This document shows positions 36,213 to 47,298 of a stretch of 64,000 nt of DNA, piece after piece (position 1 is the first letter of the stretch; the number at the start of each line of letters is the position of its first letter). Origin of the DNA: Phaeospirillum sp. (GTDB lineage Bacteria > Pseudomonadota > Alphaproteobacteria > Rhodospirillales > Magnetospirillaceae); assembly GCA_030651575.1 (NCBI GenBank), contig JAUSFB010000030.1, forward strand, positions 248,001 through 312,000, given 5' to 3'. The notes below the pieces were generated by a model. That model saw only the letters and a program-made list of their open reading frames with translations, was not told where the DNA came from and searched no databases. The position numbers were made by a program, and so were the translations under genes.

Positions 36213-36977
36213 TTGGATCGTGACCTCGCCTATCCGGCCATGTGGAGCGACGTGGTCGATCTGCGCGACTTTTACGGCAGCAGCCTGGGGCAGGTGGCCC
36301 AGCGGCTGATCCGGCGTCAGGTGCGCCAGCTTTGGCCCGACCTGACCGGCATGCGGGTGCTGGGGCTGGGCTTCGCCACGCCCTATCTGCGCATCTTCCT
36401 GCCCGAGGCCGAGCGGGTGATCGCGGTGATGCCGGCCAGCCAAGGCGTGTTGCCCTGGCCGGCGGAGGGGCCGGGACTGACCGCCCTGGCCGACGAGACC
36501 GATCTGCCGCTGCCCGACCGTTCCATCGATCGCCTGCTGTTGGTTCACGCCCTGGAATCCACCGAACAGGTGCGCGCCATGATGCGTGAGGCCTGGCGGG
36601 TGCTGGCCGATGGCGGCCGCCTGATGGTGGTGGCCCCCAACCGGCGCGGCATCTGGGCCAGGATGGAGCGCACGCCTTTTGGCAATGGCCGGCCCTACAC
36701 CATGGGTCAGCTCAACCGCCTGCTGCGCGACAACATGTTCACCCCGGTGGCGCGGGGCTCGGCCCTGTTCCTGCCGCCGACCCCCTCGCGCATGCTGTTG
36801 CGCTTCGCCCCGGCGGCGGAGGAAATCGGCCGGCGCTGGTTCGAGACCTTCGGCGGCGTCGTCATGGTCGAAGCCGCCAAGCAGATCTATGCCGGCAGCG
36901 CGCTGCGCGAAGCCAAGGTCAGGCGCCGCGGCTACTTGCCCGTGGCGGAAGGATTCTCGCGGGTGATGGAGGAATGA
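36213..36977 (+). CDS. SAM-dependent methyltransferase
   Basis: A 254-residue class I methyltransferase: motif I in GMRVLGLGFATPYLRIF, acidic motif II replaced by VIAVMPASQ, and the post-motif segment RLLLVHALEST followed by REAWRVLADGGRLMVVAPN. The substrate is unknown. The start is taken as TTG (36213) behind CGGAG; an ATG at 36240 would remove nine residues. It is divergent from gloB with a 120-base promoter region, and ends 8 bases before the convergent aminotransferase stop. Confidence 0.85.
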   Translation: MDRDLAYPAMWSDVVDLRDFYGSSLGQVAQRLIRRQVRQLWPDLTGMRVLGLGFATPYLRIFLPEAERVIAVMPASQGVLPWPAEGPGLTALADETDLPLPDRSIDRLLLVHALESTEQVRAMMREAWRVLADGGRLMVVAPNRRGIWARMERTPFGNGRPYTMGQLNRLLRDNMFTPVARGSALFLPPTPSRMLLRFAPAAEEIGRRWFETFGGVVMVEAAKQIYAGSALREAKVRRRGYLPVAEGFSRVMEE

Positions 36978-36985
36978 GGCCGGGA

Positions 36986-38143
36986 TTACCCGAAATGCCG
37001 CGCTAATCGCATCACCGCCTCGTCGATGGCGGCTTCGGTCTTGGCGAAGCAGAACCGGGCGAAGTGGGCGACATCCCGGCCCTGATAAAAGGCGCTGACC
37101 GGAATGGCGGCGACGCCGGCTTTTTCAGTGATGTGACGGCAAAAATCCTCGTCGCCGCCGGGGAAGCCCAGCGGGCGGAAATCGGCCGAGATGAAGTAGC
37201 TGCCGCCGGTGTCCAGCACCCGGAACCCGACCCGCTCCAGCCCCGCCGCCAGCCGGTCGCGCCGCGCCGCCAGCATGGCGGTCAGGCCGGCGTAATAGGC
37301 GTCGTCCTTGCCCAGGCCATGGGCCACCGCCGTCTGAAGATTGGGTGGCGTGGTGAAGGTCAGGTATTGGTGCGCCTTGGCCACCGGCTGCAACAGGGCC
37401 GGGGCGGCGATCACCCAGCCCACCTTCCAGCCGGTCAGCGAGAAGATCTTGCCGGCCGAGCCGATCTTGAGGCAGCGGCCGCGCATGCCGGGCAGGGTGA
37501 TCAGCGGGATGTGGCGGCGGTGATCGTAGACCAGATGCTCGTAGACCTCGTCGCACACCGCATAGGCGTCGAACCGCTCCAGCAGCCCGGCCAGGAAGGC
37601 CAGTTCATCGGCATCCCAGACCTTGCCGGCGGGGTTCATGGGCGAGTTGAGCACGATCAGCTTGGTGCGCTCGGAGAACGCCGCCGCCAGCGCGTCGCGC
37701 GGCAACTCCCAGTGGGGCGGGGCCAGCCGGACCAGCTTCGGGATGCCGCCGGCCCGCAGGATGATGGGGAGGTAGGAATCGTAGAGCGGCTCGATCAGCA
37801 CCACCTCGTCGCCCGGCTCGATCAGTCCGAACAGGCAGGCGGCCAGCGCCTCGGTGGCGCCCGAGGTCACCATCACCTCGGCCATGGGGTCGAGGTCCAG
37901 GCCGTAGAACCGCCGGTCATGGGCCGCGATGGCCCGGCGCAGATCGGGGACGCCCATCATGGAGGGGTATTGGTTGGGGCCGGACAGGGTCGCCTCGGCG
38001 GCCTTGGCGACGACGTCGGCTGGTTCCAGCCCCTCGGGGAAGCCCTGGCCGAGATTGATCGCCCCATGGGCCTGGGCGAGGCGGGACATGGTCTCGAAGA
38101 TGGTGGTGCCGAAGGACGACAGGATGGAATTGGCCGGCTTCAT
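36986..38143 (-). CDS. Class I/II PLP aminotransferase
   Basis: A 385-residue fold-type I aminotransferase. INLGQGFPEG and PNQYPSMMGVPDLRRAIAAH mark the kynurenine/methionine aminotransferase-like subgroup. YDSY and NSPMNPAGKV bind substrate and cofactor, DEVYEHLVYD follows, and the PLP lysine is in SAGKIFSLTGWKVGW. C-terminal Arg lies in FARFCFAK. It probably transaminates a broad set of amino acids; the exact donor is not readable. It ends 12 bases from topA upstream and may be co-transcribed with it. Confidence 0.88.
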   Translation of the reverse strand: MKPANSILSSFGTTIFETMSRLAQAHGAINLGQGFPEGLEPADVVAKAAEATLSGPNQYPSMMGVPDLRRAIAAHDRRFYGLDLDPMAEVMVTSGATEALAACLFGLIEPGDEVVLIEPLYDSYLPIILRAGGIPKLVRLAPPHWELPRDALAAAFSERTKLIVLNSPMNPAGKVWDADELAFLAGLLERFDAYAVCDEVYEHLVYDHRRHIPLITLPGMRGRCLKIGSAGKIFSLTGWKVGWVIAAPALLQPVAKAHQYLTFTTPPNLQTAVAHGLGKDDAYYAGLTAMLAARRDRLAAGLERVGFRVLDTGGSYFISADFRPLGFPGGDEDFCRHITEKAGVAAIPVSAFYQGRDVAHFARFCFAKTEAAIDEAVMRLARHFG

Positions 38144-38154
38144 CCCGTCGCCTC

Positions 38155-40863
38155 CTACTCTGCCGCCGTCTTGGGCTTGGCCTTCCTGGCGGCGGGTTTT
38201 TTGGCCGGAGCCTTCTTTACGGCCGGAGCCTTCTTGGCAGCTGCGGCCTTCTTGACCGGCTTGGCCGGCCCCTTGGCGGCCTTGGCCTTGATCAGCTCCA
38301 GCGCGGCTTCCAGCGTCACCGCATCCAGCACCGCGCCCTTGGGCAGGGTGGCGTGGACGCCGTTGTACGACACATAGGGGCCGTACTTGCCCTCGTGCAT
38401 GGTGACCGGCTTGCCCTCGCTTTCGCCCAGGGTCTTGAGCGGGGCGGCGGCGCCGCGTCCCCCCTTGGGTTGGGCCAGCAGCTCGACGGCGCGGTTCATG
38501 CCGATGCTCAGCACGTCGTCGCCCTTGGCCAGCGACTTGTAGCCGCCGTCATACATCAGATAGGGACCGAACTTGCCGACGCCGGCCTTGATCACCAGCT
38601 TGGTCTCGGGATGCAACCCGACATCGCGCGGCAAGGCCAGCAGTTGGCAGGCGATGTCCAAGGTGACGTCGGCCGGCTCCAGGCCGCGAAACAGCGAGAC
38701 CCGCTTGGGCTTTGGGGGCTTGGGCGCCTTGGCGACCTTGGGCTTGGCGGCCTTCTTGCCCTTGGCCGGCGGAGCGGGCTCGGGGGCGGGTTCGGGGGCC
38801 GGTTCGGCCGCTTTCAGGGTGGCTTCGTCGCCCAATTGGACGTAGTGGCCGTAGGGGCCTTTGCGCAGCGTGACCGGCAAGCCGGAGGTGGGGTCGTTAC
38901 CCAGCTCCTTCGGCCCCTCGCGGGTTTCCTCGTCGCCGGCGCTCTCGCCGCTGGTCAGGGGGCGGGTAAAGCGGCATTCGGGATAGGTCGAGCAGCCGAT
39001 GAAAGCGCCGAACTTGCCCAGCTTCAGCGATAGCCGGCCGGCATTGCAGGTGGGGCAGACGCGGGGGTCGTGGCCCGAGCCGTCATCGGGGAAGAAATGC
39101 GGCCCCAGCAGCTCGTCCAGGGCGTCCAGCACCTGGGTGACCCGCAGGTCCTTGGTCTCGTCCACCGAGCCGGAGAAGGCGGACCAGAATTGCTCCAGCA
39201 CCTTTTTCCAGTCGATGCGGCCGCCGGAGATGTCGTCCAGCTGGTTTTCCAGCTCGGCGGTGAAGTTGTACTCCACATAGCGGCCGAAGAAGCTTTCCAG
39301 GAAGGCGGTGACCAGCCGGCCGCGGTCTTCCGGGATGAAGCGGCGGCTGTCCAGCCGCACATAGTTGCGGTCCTGCAACACGGTGAGGATCGAGGCGTAG
39401 GTGGAGGGCCGCCCGATGCCGAGTTCTTCCATCCCCTTGACCAGACTGGCTTCGGAGAAACGCGGCGGTGGCTGGGTAAAGTGCTGGTCCGCCTTGAGGG
39501 AACGGCGCGCCATGGGATCGTTCTCGCCCACGTCGGGCAGCAGCTTCTCGGCGTCCTCGTCCTCGGAATCGTCACGGTCCTCGCGGTAGACCTTCATGAA
39601 GCCGTCGAACACCACCACCGAGCCGGTGGCGCGAAAGGTGATCTGGCGGTCGGCGCTGGAAATATCGACGCCCACCTGATCCAGTTCGGCCGAGGCCATC
39701 TGGCTGGCGATGGTGCGTTTCCAGATCAGTTCGTACAGCCGCAGCTGGTCCTTGTCGAGGTAACGCGCCACGTCCTCGGGCCGACGGGCCAGGTCGGTGG
39801 GGCGGATGGCCTCGTGGGCCTCCTGGGCGTTCTTGGCCTTGGTCTTGTAGAGGCGGGGCGCTTCCGGGACATAGGCCTTGCCAAAGTCCTGGCCGATGAC
39901 GTCGCGGGCGGCGGCGATGGCCTCGGCCGCCATCTGGACGCCGTCGGTTCGCATATAGGTGATCAGGCCGACGGTCTCGCCGCCCATATCGACGCCTTCA
40001 TACAGGCGCTGGGCCAGTTGCATGGTGCGGGCCGCGCCGAAATACAGCTTGCGGCTGGCCTCCTGCTGGATGGTCGAGGTGGTGAAGGGCGGGAACGGAT
40101 TGCGCTTGGCCCGCTTGCGCTCGACCTTGGCGACCGAATAGACGGCGGCGGCGGCCTTGGTCTCGGCGGCGCGGGCGGCGTCCTGGCTGGGCAGGTCGAA
40201 CTTGTCCAGCCTCTTGCCGTCCAGATGAGTAAGCGACGCGGTCAGAACCGGCCCCTTGGGGGTCTGGAACTCGGCGGCGATGGACCAGTATTCCTGGGAC
40301 TTGAACGCCTCGATCTCGGATTCGCGCTGGCAGATCAGGCGCAGCGCCACCGATTGGACGCGCCCCGCCGAGCGCGAGCCCGGCAGCTTGCGCCACAGCA
40401 CCGGCGACAGGGTAAAGCCCACCAGATAGTCCAGCGCCCGGCGCGCCAGATAGGCGTCCACCAGTTCCTGGTGGATGTCGCGGGGGTGGCGCATGGCGTC
40501 GAGCACGGCGGTCTTGGTGATCTCGTGGAACACCACCCGCTTGACCTCGACCCCCTTCAGCGCCTTGCGCTCCTCCAGCACCTTCTTGACGTGCCAGGAA
40601 ATGGCCTCGCCCTCGCGATCCGGATCGGTGGCGAGGAACAGCTTTTCGGCCCCCTTGACGGCGGCGGCGATTTCCTTGATGTGGCGTTCGGATTTGGGGT
40701 CGGTCTCCCAGTCCATGGCGAAGTCTTCATCGGGCCGGACCGAGCCGTCCTTGGCCGGCAGATCGCGGATATGGCCGAACGAGGCCAGCACCAGGAAATC
40801 GCTTCCCAGGTACTTGTTGATGGTCTTGGCCTTGGCCGGAGACTCGACGACGACGACTTTCAT
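38155..40863 (-). CDS. topA: DNA topoisomerase I
   Basis: A 902-residue type IA topoisomerase. The Toprim domain has VVVESPAKAKTI and DPDREGEAI, and the active-site Tyr is in LITYMRTDG. C-terminally there is one zinc-finger segment (CPTCNAGRLSLKLGKFGAFI then CSTYPEC) and several K-x-G-K-x-G-P-Y-V repeats. The last 45 residues are an Ala/Lys/Pro-rich basic tail that should hold DNA. It relaxes negative supercoils. The ATG at 40863 follows GGAAG; an upstream ATG at 40890 is less likely. It follows dprA closely, the usual order in alphaproteobacteria. Confidence 0.96.
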   Translation of the reverse strand: MKVVVVESPAKAKTINKYLGSDFLVLASFGHIRDLPAKDGSVRPDEDFAMDWETDPKSERHIKEIAAAVKGAEKLFLATDPDREGEAISWHVKKVLEERKALKGVEVKRVVFHEITKTAVLDAMRHPRDIHQELVDAYLARRALDYLVGFTLSPVLWRKLPGSRSAGRVQSVALRLICQRESEIEAFKSQEYWSIAAEFQTPKGPVLTASLTHLDGKRLDKFDLPSQDAARAAETKAAAAVYSVAKVERKRAKRNPFPPFTTSTIQQEASRKLYFGAARTMQLAQRLYEGVDMGGETVGLITYMRTDGVQMAAEAIAAARDVIGQDFGKAYVPEAPRLYKTKAKNAQEAHEAIRPTDLARRPEDVARYLDKDQLRLYELIWKRTIASQMASAELDQVGVDISSADRQITFRATGSVVVFDGFMKVYREDRDDSEDEDAEKLLPDVGENDPMARRSLKADQHFTQPPPRFSEASLVKGMEELGIGRPSTYASILTVLQDRNYVRLDSRRFIPEDRGRLVTAFLESFFGRYVEYNFTAELENQLDDISGGRIDWKKVLEQFWSAFSGSVDETKDLRVTQVLDALDELLGPHFFPDDGSGHDPRVCPTCNAGRLSLKLGKFGAFIGCSTYPECRFTRPLTSGESAGDEETREGPKELGNDPTSGLPVTLRKGPYGHYVQLGDEATLKAAEPAPEPAPEPAPPAKGKKAAKPKVAKAPKPPKPKRVSLFRGLEPADVTLDIACQLLALPRDVGLHPETKLVIKAGVGKFGPYLMYDGGYKSLAKGDDVLSIGMNRAVELLAQPKGGRGAAAPLKTLGESEGKPVTMHEGKYGPYVSYNGVHATLPKGAVLDAVTLEAALELIKAKAAKGPAKPVKKAAAAKKAPAVKKAPAKKPAARKAKPKTAAE

Positions 40864-40895
40864 CCGCTTCCGATCACACTCTTGAGACAACAGGA

Positions 40896-42023
40896 TCAGC
40901 CGATCAGCAGCGATACCTTATTGCCGGGGTGGCGGTCCAGGCGGCCGGCGAGTTCAAGTTCAAGCAGCACCCAGGACACCACGGAGGGTGACAATTGGCA
41001 TTGGCGGATGATTTCGTCAACCATCACCGCAGATGGTCCCAGCAGTTCGAGGATCCGGGTCCGCGCCTGGATGGCCTCGTCCTCGTCGGGAAGGGTGGCC
41101 GGCGCGCCCTGGTATTCGGTCCCTCCGCCTTCGCCCAGCGGCCGGCGCAGCAGGTCGGACAGGACGTTTAAAATATCCGTGGCGGATTCGGTCAAGGTGG
41201 CGCCGTGGCGGATCAGATCGTTGGGGCCGGCGGCCCTGGGGTCCATGGGCGATCCCGGCACGGCGAACACTTCCCGGCCCTGATCGGCGGCGAAGCGGGC
41301 CGTGATCAGCGATCCCGAGCGGGCATTGGCCTCGACCACCACCACTCCCAGCGACAGGCCGGAGATGATGCGGTTGCGACGGGGAAAATAACTGGCCTGG
41401 GGCGCCGTTCCGACCGGCATCTCGGACACCACCGCTCCGGTCTGGGCGATATCGCGCCACAGCCCCTCGTTCTCCGGCGGATAGATCACGTCGGCTCCGC
41501 CGGCCAGTACCGCCACGGTGCCCGAGGTCAGCGCGCCCTGATGGGCGGCGGTATCGATGCCGCGCGCCAGACCACTGGTCACCACCATGCCGGCGCGGCC
41601 CAACTCGGCCGCCAGCTTGCGCGCGAGGTTGCGGCCGTTGAGCGAGGCGTTGCGCGCCCCTACCATGGCGACCATGGGCTTGGCCAGGATCGAGGCGTTG
41701 CCGATCACCGACAGCAGCGGCGGCGCGTCTTCGAGGGCGGCCAGCCAGCGCGGATAGGCCGGCTCGATGGTGGCGATCAACCGGGCTCCCAGCCGTTCGG
41801 CAGCGGCAAATTCGCGCTCGGCGTCGGCCTTGGGGCAGATGGAGATGGCGCGGCGCAGGCCGCCGTGTCTGGCCATGTCGGGCAAGGCCGCCAGGGCGGC
41901 GTTTGCGCTGCCGAACCGTTCCAGCAGTCGATTGAAGGTGCGCGGTCCCACATTCTCGCTGCGGATGAGGCGCAGCCAGTCCAATCGTTCCGCCGTCGAC
42001 AGGGTGCGTTTGCTCTCATCCAT
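40896..42023 (-). CDS. dprA: DNA-processing protein DprA (Smf)
   Basis: A 375-residue protein. The N-terminal helical part ([20 protein letters not shown]) is a SAM-like domain. The Rossmann-like DprA core has [38 protein letters not shown] and [14 protein letters not shown]-terminal winged helix ([20 protein letters not shown]) completes it. DprA loads RecA on incoming single-stranded DNA during natural transformation and also protects ssDNA. The start is the ATG of MDESKRT. It lies 32 bases before topA. Confidence 0.96.
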   Translation of the reverse strand: MDESKRTLSTAERLDWLRLIRSENVGPRTFNRLLERFGSANAALAALPDMARHGGLRRAISICPKADAEREFAAAERLGARLIATIEPAYPRWLAALEDAPPLLSVIGNASILAKPMVAMVGARNASLNGRNLARKLAAELGRAGMVVTSGLARGIDTAAHQGALTSGTVAVLAGGADVIYPPENEGLWRDIAQTGAVVSEMPVGTAPQASYFPRRNRIISGLSLGVVVVEANARSGSLITARFAADQGREVFAVPGSPMDPRAAGPNDLIRHGATLTESATDILNVLSDLLRRPLGEGGGTEYQGAPATLPDEDEAIQARTRILELLGPSAVMVDEIIRQCQLSPSVVSWVLLELELAGRLDRHPGNKVSLLIG

Positions 42024-42339
42024 CGCGGGCAGGATGAAGCACCGCCCGCGATCGGTCAAGGGAGGGCGGCGGGGCGCACGAAAAGGCCGCCGATATTGAG
42101 CTCGGCGGCCTTTTTGACGCGTGGCCTGGGAAAGGCCCTGTGGAGGCTGTGCCGCACACCACGACAACCCATCTTGGGTTGTGAGCCGTTCCTGAGTCGC
42201 CGTACGTGCATTACGGCGGCTGTTGTCGTGGGCGAATGCTCGACCACCCGGAAATAGTGGACGATTTCGCCGATTTTGGCAAGTGGATTCGCCACGATGC
42301 GGTCTGGATCTTTCGCCGAGAACAGCACGCGATACGCGA
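42024..42339 (-). other. Structured intergenic region, possible small RNA
   Basis: No convincing gene in about 316 bases. On the minus strand there are three short hairpins in series (GCCGT/ACGGC; ACAACCC/GGGTTGT at 42,164-42,182; GGCCT/AGGCC at about 42,123), then a strong stem AAAAGGCCGCC/GGCGGCCTTTTT at 42,081-42,115 with U-runs on both strands. This is a bidirectional terminator and may end a small RNA or separate cysQ from dprA. A 51-codon frame here looks accidental. Confidence 0.4.
42081..42115. terminator. Bidirectional intrinsic terminator
   Basis: AAAAGGCCGCCG and CGGCGGCCTTTTT form a GC-rich stem with an 11-base loop, with T-runs on each strand. It probably ends transcription from the memo/cysQ side before dprA. 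Confidence 0.75.
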
Positions 42340-43112
<773 letters not shown>

Positions 43113-43116
<4 letters not shown>

Positions 43117-45335
43117 GATGATGTCTTTCTCAGCAGGGTCCAGATGGCCAGCGGGGTCGCCGGCATGTCCAGGTGGCGGACGTCCAGCGCGTCGGCCAGG
43201 GCGTTGATCACCGCCGGGGCGGCGCCGATGGTGCCGGCCTCGCCCGCTCCCTTGATGCCCAGGGGGTGGGTGCGGCAGGCGACCTCCACGGTGGAGAAAT
43301 CGATCTCGGGAATGTGCTCGGCCCGCGGCATGGCGTAGTCGATCAGGCTGGAGGTCAGGGGCTGGGCGCTGTGGGGGTCGAACCGGGCATGTTCCAGCAG
43401 GGCCTGGCCGATGCCCTGGACCGCGCCGCCGACGATCTGGCCCCGGAGCAGCAGCGGGTTCAGCACCACTCCCACATCGTCGACGATGGTGTAGCGCGAA
43501 ATTTGAGGCTCGCCGGTGGCGGGATCGACCTCGACCTCGCAGACATGGCAGCCATTGGGGAAGGTCGAGGCCTTGGGCTTGAAGCGTAACGAGACGGCGA
43601 GGTCCTGGCCATGCTCGCGCGCCACTTCGGCAAAGCCGACCGAGCGGCCAGCGACCGAGAACACCCCGGCGGCAAAGGCGGTCTCGGCGGTCTCGGCCTG
43701 CAACAGCCGGGCGGCGACGGGCCGCGCCTGTTCCACCAGTGCCTCGATGGCCTGGGCGATGGCGCCGCCCTGCTGGGCCAGTGAGCGCGAGCCGCCGGTG
43801 CCGCCGCCGGTGGCGATGCGCCGCGTGTCGCCCTGGACAAAGCGGATTGCCGCCGGGTCGAGGCCCAATTCGGCCGCCACCATCTGGGGAAAGGCGGTCT
43901 CGTGCCCCTGGCCGGTGGATTGGGTGCCGACCAGCAGTTCGGCTCCGCCATCGGGGCGGATGGTTAGGGTGATGTTCTCGCCGCTGGTGCCGCCGCAGAC
44001 TTCGATGTAATAGGCCAGACCGATGCCGCGCAGGCGGCCCCTGGCCTTCGCTTCGGCGCGGCGGGCCTGGAACCCGGCCCAGTCGGCGCGCAGCAGGGCG
44101 GCGTCCATCACGCGGGCGAATTCGCCGGAATCATAGGTGTGCCGCCCCGGTGTGGCGTAGGGGAAGGCCTGGGGCGGGATGAAATTGCGCAGCCGGATCT
44201 CTGTCGGCGACAGCCCCATGTCGCGCGCCGCCACATCCACCAGCCGCTCGATCAGATAGGCGGCCTCGGGCCGCCCCGCTCCGCGATAGGCGTCCACCGG
44301 GCTGGTGTTGGTATGGACGCAGCGCACCCGCGCATGGAAGGCGGGAATATCGTAGACGCCGGTCAGCATGCCGGTGCCGGCCAGGGTGGGGACGAAAGCG
44401 CCGTAGAGCGAGACATAGGCCCCCAGATCGGCCACGGTCTCGACGTCGAGGCCGAGGAAGCGGCCTTCGGCGTCCAGGGCCAGCCGGGCGGTACTGACAT
44501 GGCCCCGGCCATGGGTGTCGCTGAGGAAACTTTCGGTGCGGTCGGCCACCCATCGGACCGGGCGGCCCAGCATTCGGGCCGCCGCCAGGGCCATGACCTG
44601 CTCGGGGAAGGGGGCAAGCTTGAGACCAAAGCCGCCGCCCACATCGGGGGTGACGACGTCGAGGCGGTCGGGGGCCAGTCCCAGGGTCGCGCACAGCTCG
44701 TCACGCACCAGATGAACGCCCTGGCTGCCGGCGATCATCTCCAGTCGGCCATCCGGCAAGGGACGCGCCAGACAGGCGCGCGGCTCCAGCGCGGTGGGGG
44801 CGAGGCGGTTGTTGATCAGCTCCAGCGTCACCACCCGCGCCGCCGCGGCGAAGGCGGCCTGCACCGCCCCGGCGTCGCCCATGCGCCAGTCCAGGGCGGT
44901 CTCGGTGGCGGTGGCGATGGCGCCGGCAGCCGGCAGGGCGGCGTAATCCACCATGACCGCCTCGGCGGCGTCGCGGGCCTGATCGGCGGTTTCCGCCACC
45001 ACGAAGGCGATGGCCTCGCCGGCGTAGCGCACTCGCGGCCCCGCCAGCACCGGCCGGGGGAGGGGCTGGGGCTGTCCCTCGGGCATGAAGCCGCACCGCA
45101 TGGGGCCGACGCCCTCGGCCGCCATCTCGGCATGGGTGAGAACCAGCAGCACGCCGGGCATGGTGCGGGCCGCCGCCGCGTCGATGACGATATCGGCGTG
45201 GGGGTAGAGGCTGCGCGCTACCCAGCCATGACCCTGGCCGGTCAGGGCGATATCGTCGGTGAATTGCCCGCCCCCGCGCAGGAAGCGGGCATCCTCGACT
45301 CGCTTGACCGATTGTCCGATACCGAAACGGCGCAT
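43113..45335 (-). CDS. Orphan molybdenum hydroxylase large subunit (xanthine dehydrogenase/CoxL form II type)
   Basis: A 740-residue molybdopterin-cytosine-dinucleotide-type subunit. GIGQSVKRVEDARFLRG is the family start, followed by VDVTPDVGGGFG-like binding loop, the AYRGAGRPEAAYLIERL loop (form II, not the AYRCSFR of true CO dehydrogenase), GTQSTGQGHETAFPQMVA, and the catalytic Glu in GIKGAGEAGTIGA. Substrate unknown. No Fe-S or flavin subunit lies next to it, so it must borrow them or use another electron path. It sits between the Memo-AMMECR1 gene and cysQ in one direction. Confidence 0.85.
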
Positions 45336-45390
45336 GGGATGTCCTTCCGTAAGCCGGGAAGGATACGGGAGACGGCGGGGAGAGGGAAGA

Positions 45391-46773
45391 TCACTCCTTG
45401 CCGATTTCCACCGCCTGGAAGGTGCTGGCCCGGAAGTTGGGCGACCAGTGGTTGACCGGCATCCCGGCCTTGGCCTTGAGATGGCCGAGGAAGGCACGCT
45501 TGTCTGGCAGTTGCTCCCACACCGAGGGCAGGAACAGGGCGCGGCGGCCGTCGTCTTCGATGATCAGGCCGTCCACGCGGACCCGCAGCCGGGCCAGCAG
45601 CTCGGCCTCGTCGGCAAAGCGCATGGGAACCGGCGGCGTCAGCACCGAGACCGACAGGTCAAGGTCGTCCAGTTCCCCGGCGGTCAGGGGGGAAAAGCGC
45701 GGGTCGCGGAAGGCGGCCTTGAAGGCGTTGTCGGCGATGTCCTCGGCCAGCGGGCGCCACGCCACCGCCGAGCCGATGCAGCCGCGCAACTGGCCTTGGC
45801 GATAGAGGGTGACGAATGCCGCGCCGGGCTCGGCTAGCCGGCCAGGACGCAAGCCGGGCGGAGCCGCCGGCCTTCCCTCGGCCAGACCGTGGCGGATCGA
45901 GGCCCAGGCCAGCTCCAGCAGGGTGGAGCCGATGACCTTGATTCCGGCTTCGTCGTCTTGCATCGTCCGGGTGTCCTTTTCGTATAGAGCCCAGGCGCCA
46001 TAGCCCACCACCCGGCTTTTATCGCCAGCGGTGTCGCCGGAATTGCGCACATCCAGCGTCACGATGTCCAGCCCATGCCGCCGGGCGCTGATCAGCAGGC
46101 CGCCCACCGGAACCCGGCCGCAGGCGCCGTCGCGCTCGATCGCGGTGGGGTCCAGTCCTTCGATGGCGGCGACGGTGGCCTGATCCAGGCGGCGGCAGCC
46201 GGCGTAATCCAGGAAGTGCGACAGGTCGGTGGAGACCACGATCAGGGTTTCGTCCCCGCCCCAGGCCGCGTCGATCGCCGCCGCCACCATGTCGGGGGAC
46301 GTGTCGCCGACCACGATGGGCAGCAGCTTGAACTCGCCCAGCACCGCTTGCAGGAAGGGCAGGTGAACCTCCAGCGAATGCTCCTGGGCATGGGCCTGAT
46401 CGAACATGCCGACGCCGGGCAGGGTCAGCAGCCGCTCGGCCCCCGCGCGGTCGAGCGGCACCGCTCCCAGCGGCGACGCCCATTGATCGGCGCTGGACAG
46501 GGCCAGGCCCCGGAACGCGACCCGATGGCTGGGGCCAAGCAGCACCACCCGCTCGATCTTGCCGCGCGACGGCAGCAGCCGCGCATAGGCGCTGGCGGCG
46601 ATGGGGCCGGAATAGACCCAGCCGGCATGGGGCGCGATCAGCGCCTTGGGGCGGCGAGGATCACCGGGGCGGATCCTGGCCTCGGCCAGAAAGGCGTCGA
46701 GCTGACGGGTCGCCTCGGCGAAATCAGCGGGGTAGAACATGCCGGCCACGGCGGTGGGGCGGATTGCGGTCAT
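45391..46773 (-). CDS. Memo-AMMECR1 fusion of the AmmeMemoRadiSam system
   Basis: A 460-residue fusion. Residues 1-270 are Memo (extradiol-dioxygenase-like fold) with IAPHAGWVYSGPIAA, LLGPSHR, QEHSLEVHLPFLQA and VSTDLSHF. Residues 280-460 are AMMECR1 with GQLRGCIGS, FRDPRFSPLTAGEL and FLPSVWEQLPDK. The radical-SAM member amrS lies 500 bases away on the other strand. The trio is widespread and conserved but its reaction is not established; a role in modifying a small molecule or protein by radical chemistry is assumed. It heads a run with the molybdenum hydroxylase and cysQ. Confidence 0.93.
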   Translation of the reverse strand: MTAIRPTAVAGMFYPADFAEATRQLDAFLAEARIRPGDPRRPKALIAPHAGWVYSGPIAASAYARLLPSRGKIERVVLLGPSHRVAFRGLALSSADQWASPLGAVPLDRAGAERLLTLPGVGMFDQAHAQEHSLEVHLPFLQAVLGEFKLLPIVVGDTSPDMVAAAIDAAWGGDETLIVVSTDLSHFLDYAGCRRLDQATVAAIEGLDPTAIERDGACGRVPVGGLLISARRHGLDIVTLDVRNSGDTAGDKSRVVGYGAWALYEKDTRTMQDDEAGIKVIGSTLLELAWASIRHGLAEGRPAAPPGLRPGRLAEPGAAFVTLYRQGQLRGCIGSAVAWRPLAEDIADNAFKAAFRDPRFSPLTAGELDDLDLSVSVLTPPVPMRFADEAELLARLRVRVDGLIIEDDGRRALFLPSVWEQLPDKRAFLGHLKAKAGMPVNHWSPNFRASTFQAVEIGKE

Positions 46774-46892
46774 GGAAAGCCCTCCGATATCCGGGTATTT
46801 CGAGTATTATAGTATAAAGGTAAGGCCGCGTTCACGATTGAAACGACCCCGACGCAGGGGCTCGCCTGAAGAGGCAAGGGAGGATCGTCACT

Positions 46893-47294
46893 ATGGCCGA
46901 AATCATCTGGCAGAGCTGGTTTGAACTGGGAAACTACCGGATCGATGCCGAGCATCGGGTCTTCCTCGACCTGATCATGGGGCTGAACCGGGATCATAAG
47001 GCGGGCATCGCCGCCGACAAGCTGGCCCGCAGCCTGCGAGAGATTCACAAATACGCCGAGTTCCACTTCCTCAGCGAGGAAAACCTGATGATCGACGTGG
47101 CCTATCCACAGCGCGATCTTCACGTCGCCGAGCACGCCAAGATCCTGCACGCCCTGGAGACCAGCGTCGCCAAGCTGGTCAAGGGCGAGGACATCCTCGA
47201 TGAATTCCTGACATTCCTGTATGATTGGTTTTCCGAACATACGGTCGGCACCGATCACCAGCTGACCCGGTATATTGCGGCAAGAACGGGATAA
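46893..47294 (+). CDS. Bacteriohemerythrin
   Basis: A 133-residue single-domain hemerythrin with all ligands: IDAEHRVFLDL, HKYAEFHFLSEENLM, HVAEHAKIL and SEHTVGTDHQL. The di-iron centre binds oxygen reversibly. The normal length is about 130. A start behind AGGGAGGATC is strong. It lies between the divergent Memo-AMMECR1 gene and amrS, ending 4 bases before the amrS ATG, so it is co-transcribed with the radical-SAM enzyme and could shield it from oxygen or sense oxygen for it. Confidence 0.93.
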   Translation: MAEIIWQSWFELGNYRIDAEHRVFLDLIMGLNRDHKAGIAADKLARSLREIHKYAEFHFLSEENLMIDVAYPQRDLHVAEHAKILHALETSVAKLVKGEDILDEFLTFLYDWFSEHTVGTDHQLTRYIAARTG

Positions 47295-47298
47295 GACC

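Noticed and set aside
38161-38280. Simple repeat in the topA 3' end
   Set aside because: It encodes the Ala/Lys/Pro-rich C-terminal tail common in alphaproteobacterial TopA and is not a CRISPR or satellite.
38353-41283. Long plus frames across topA and dprA
   Set aside because: They are antisense to well-defined topA and dprA genes.
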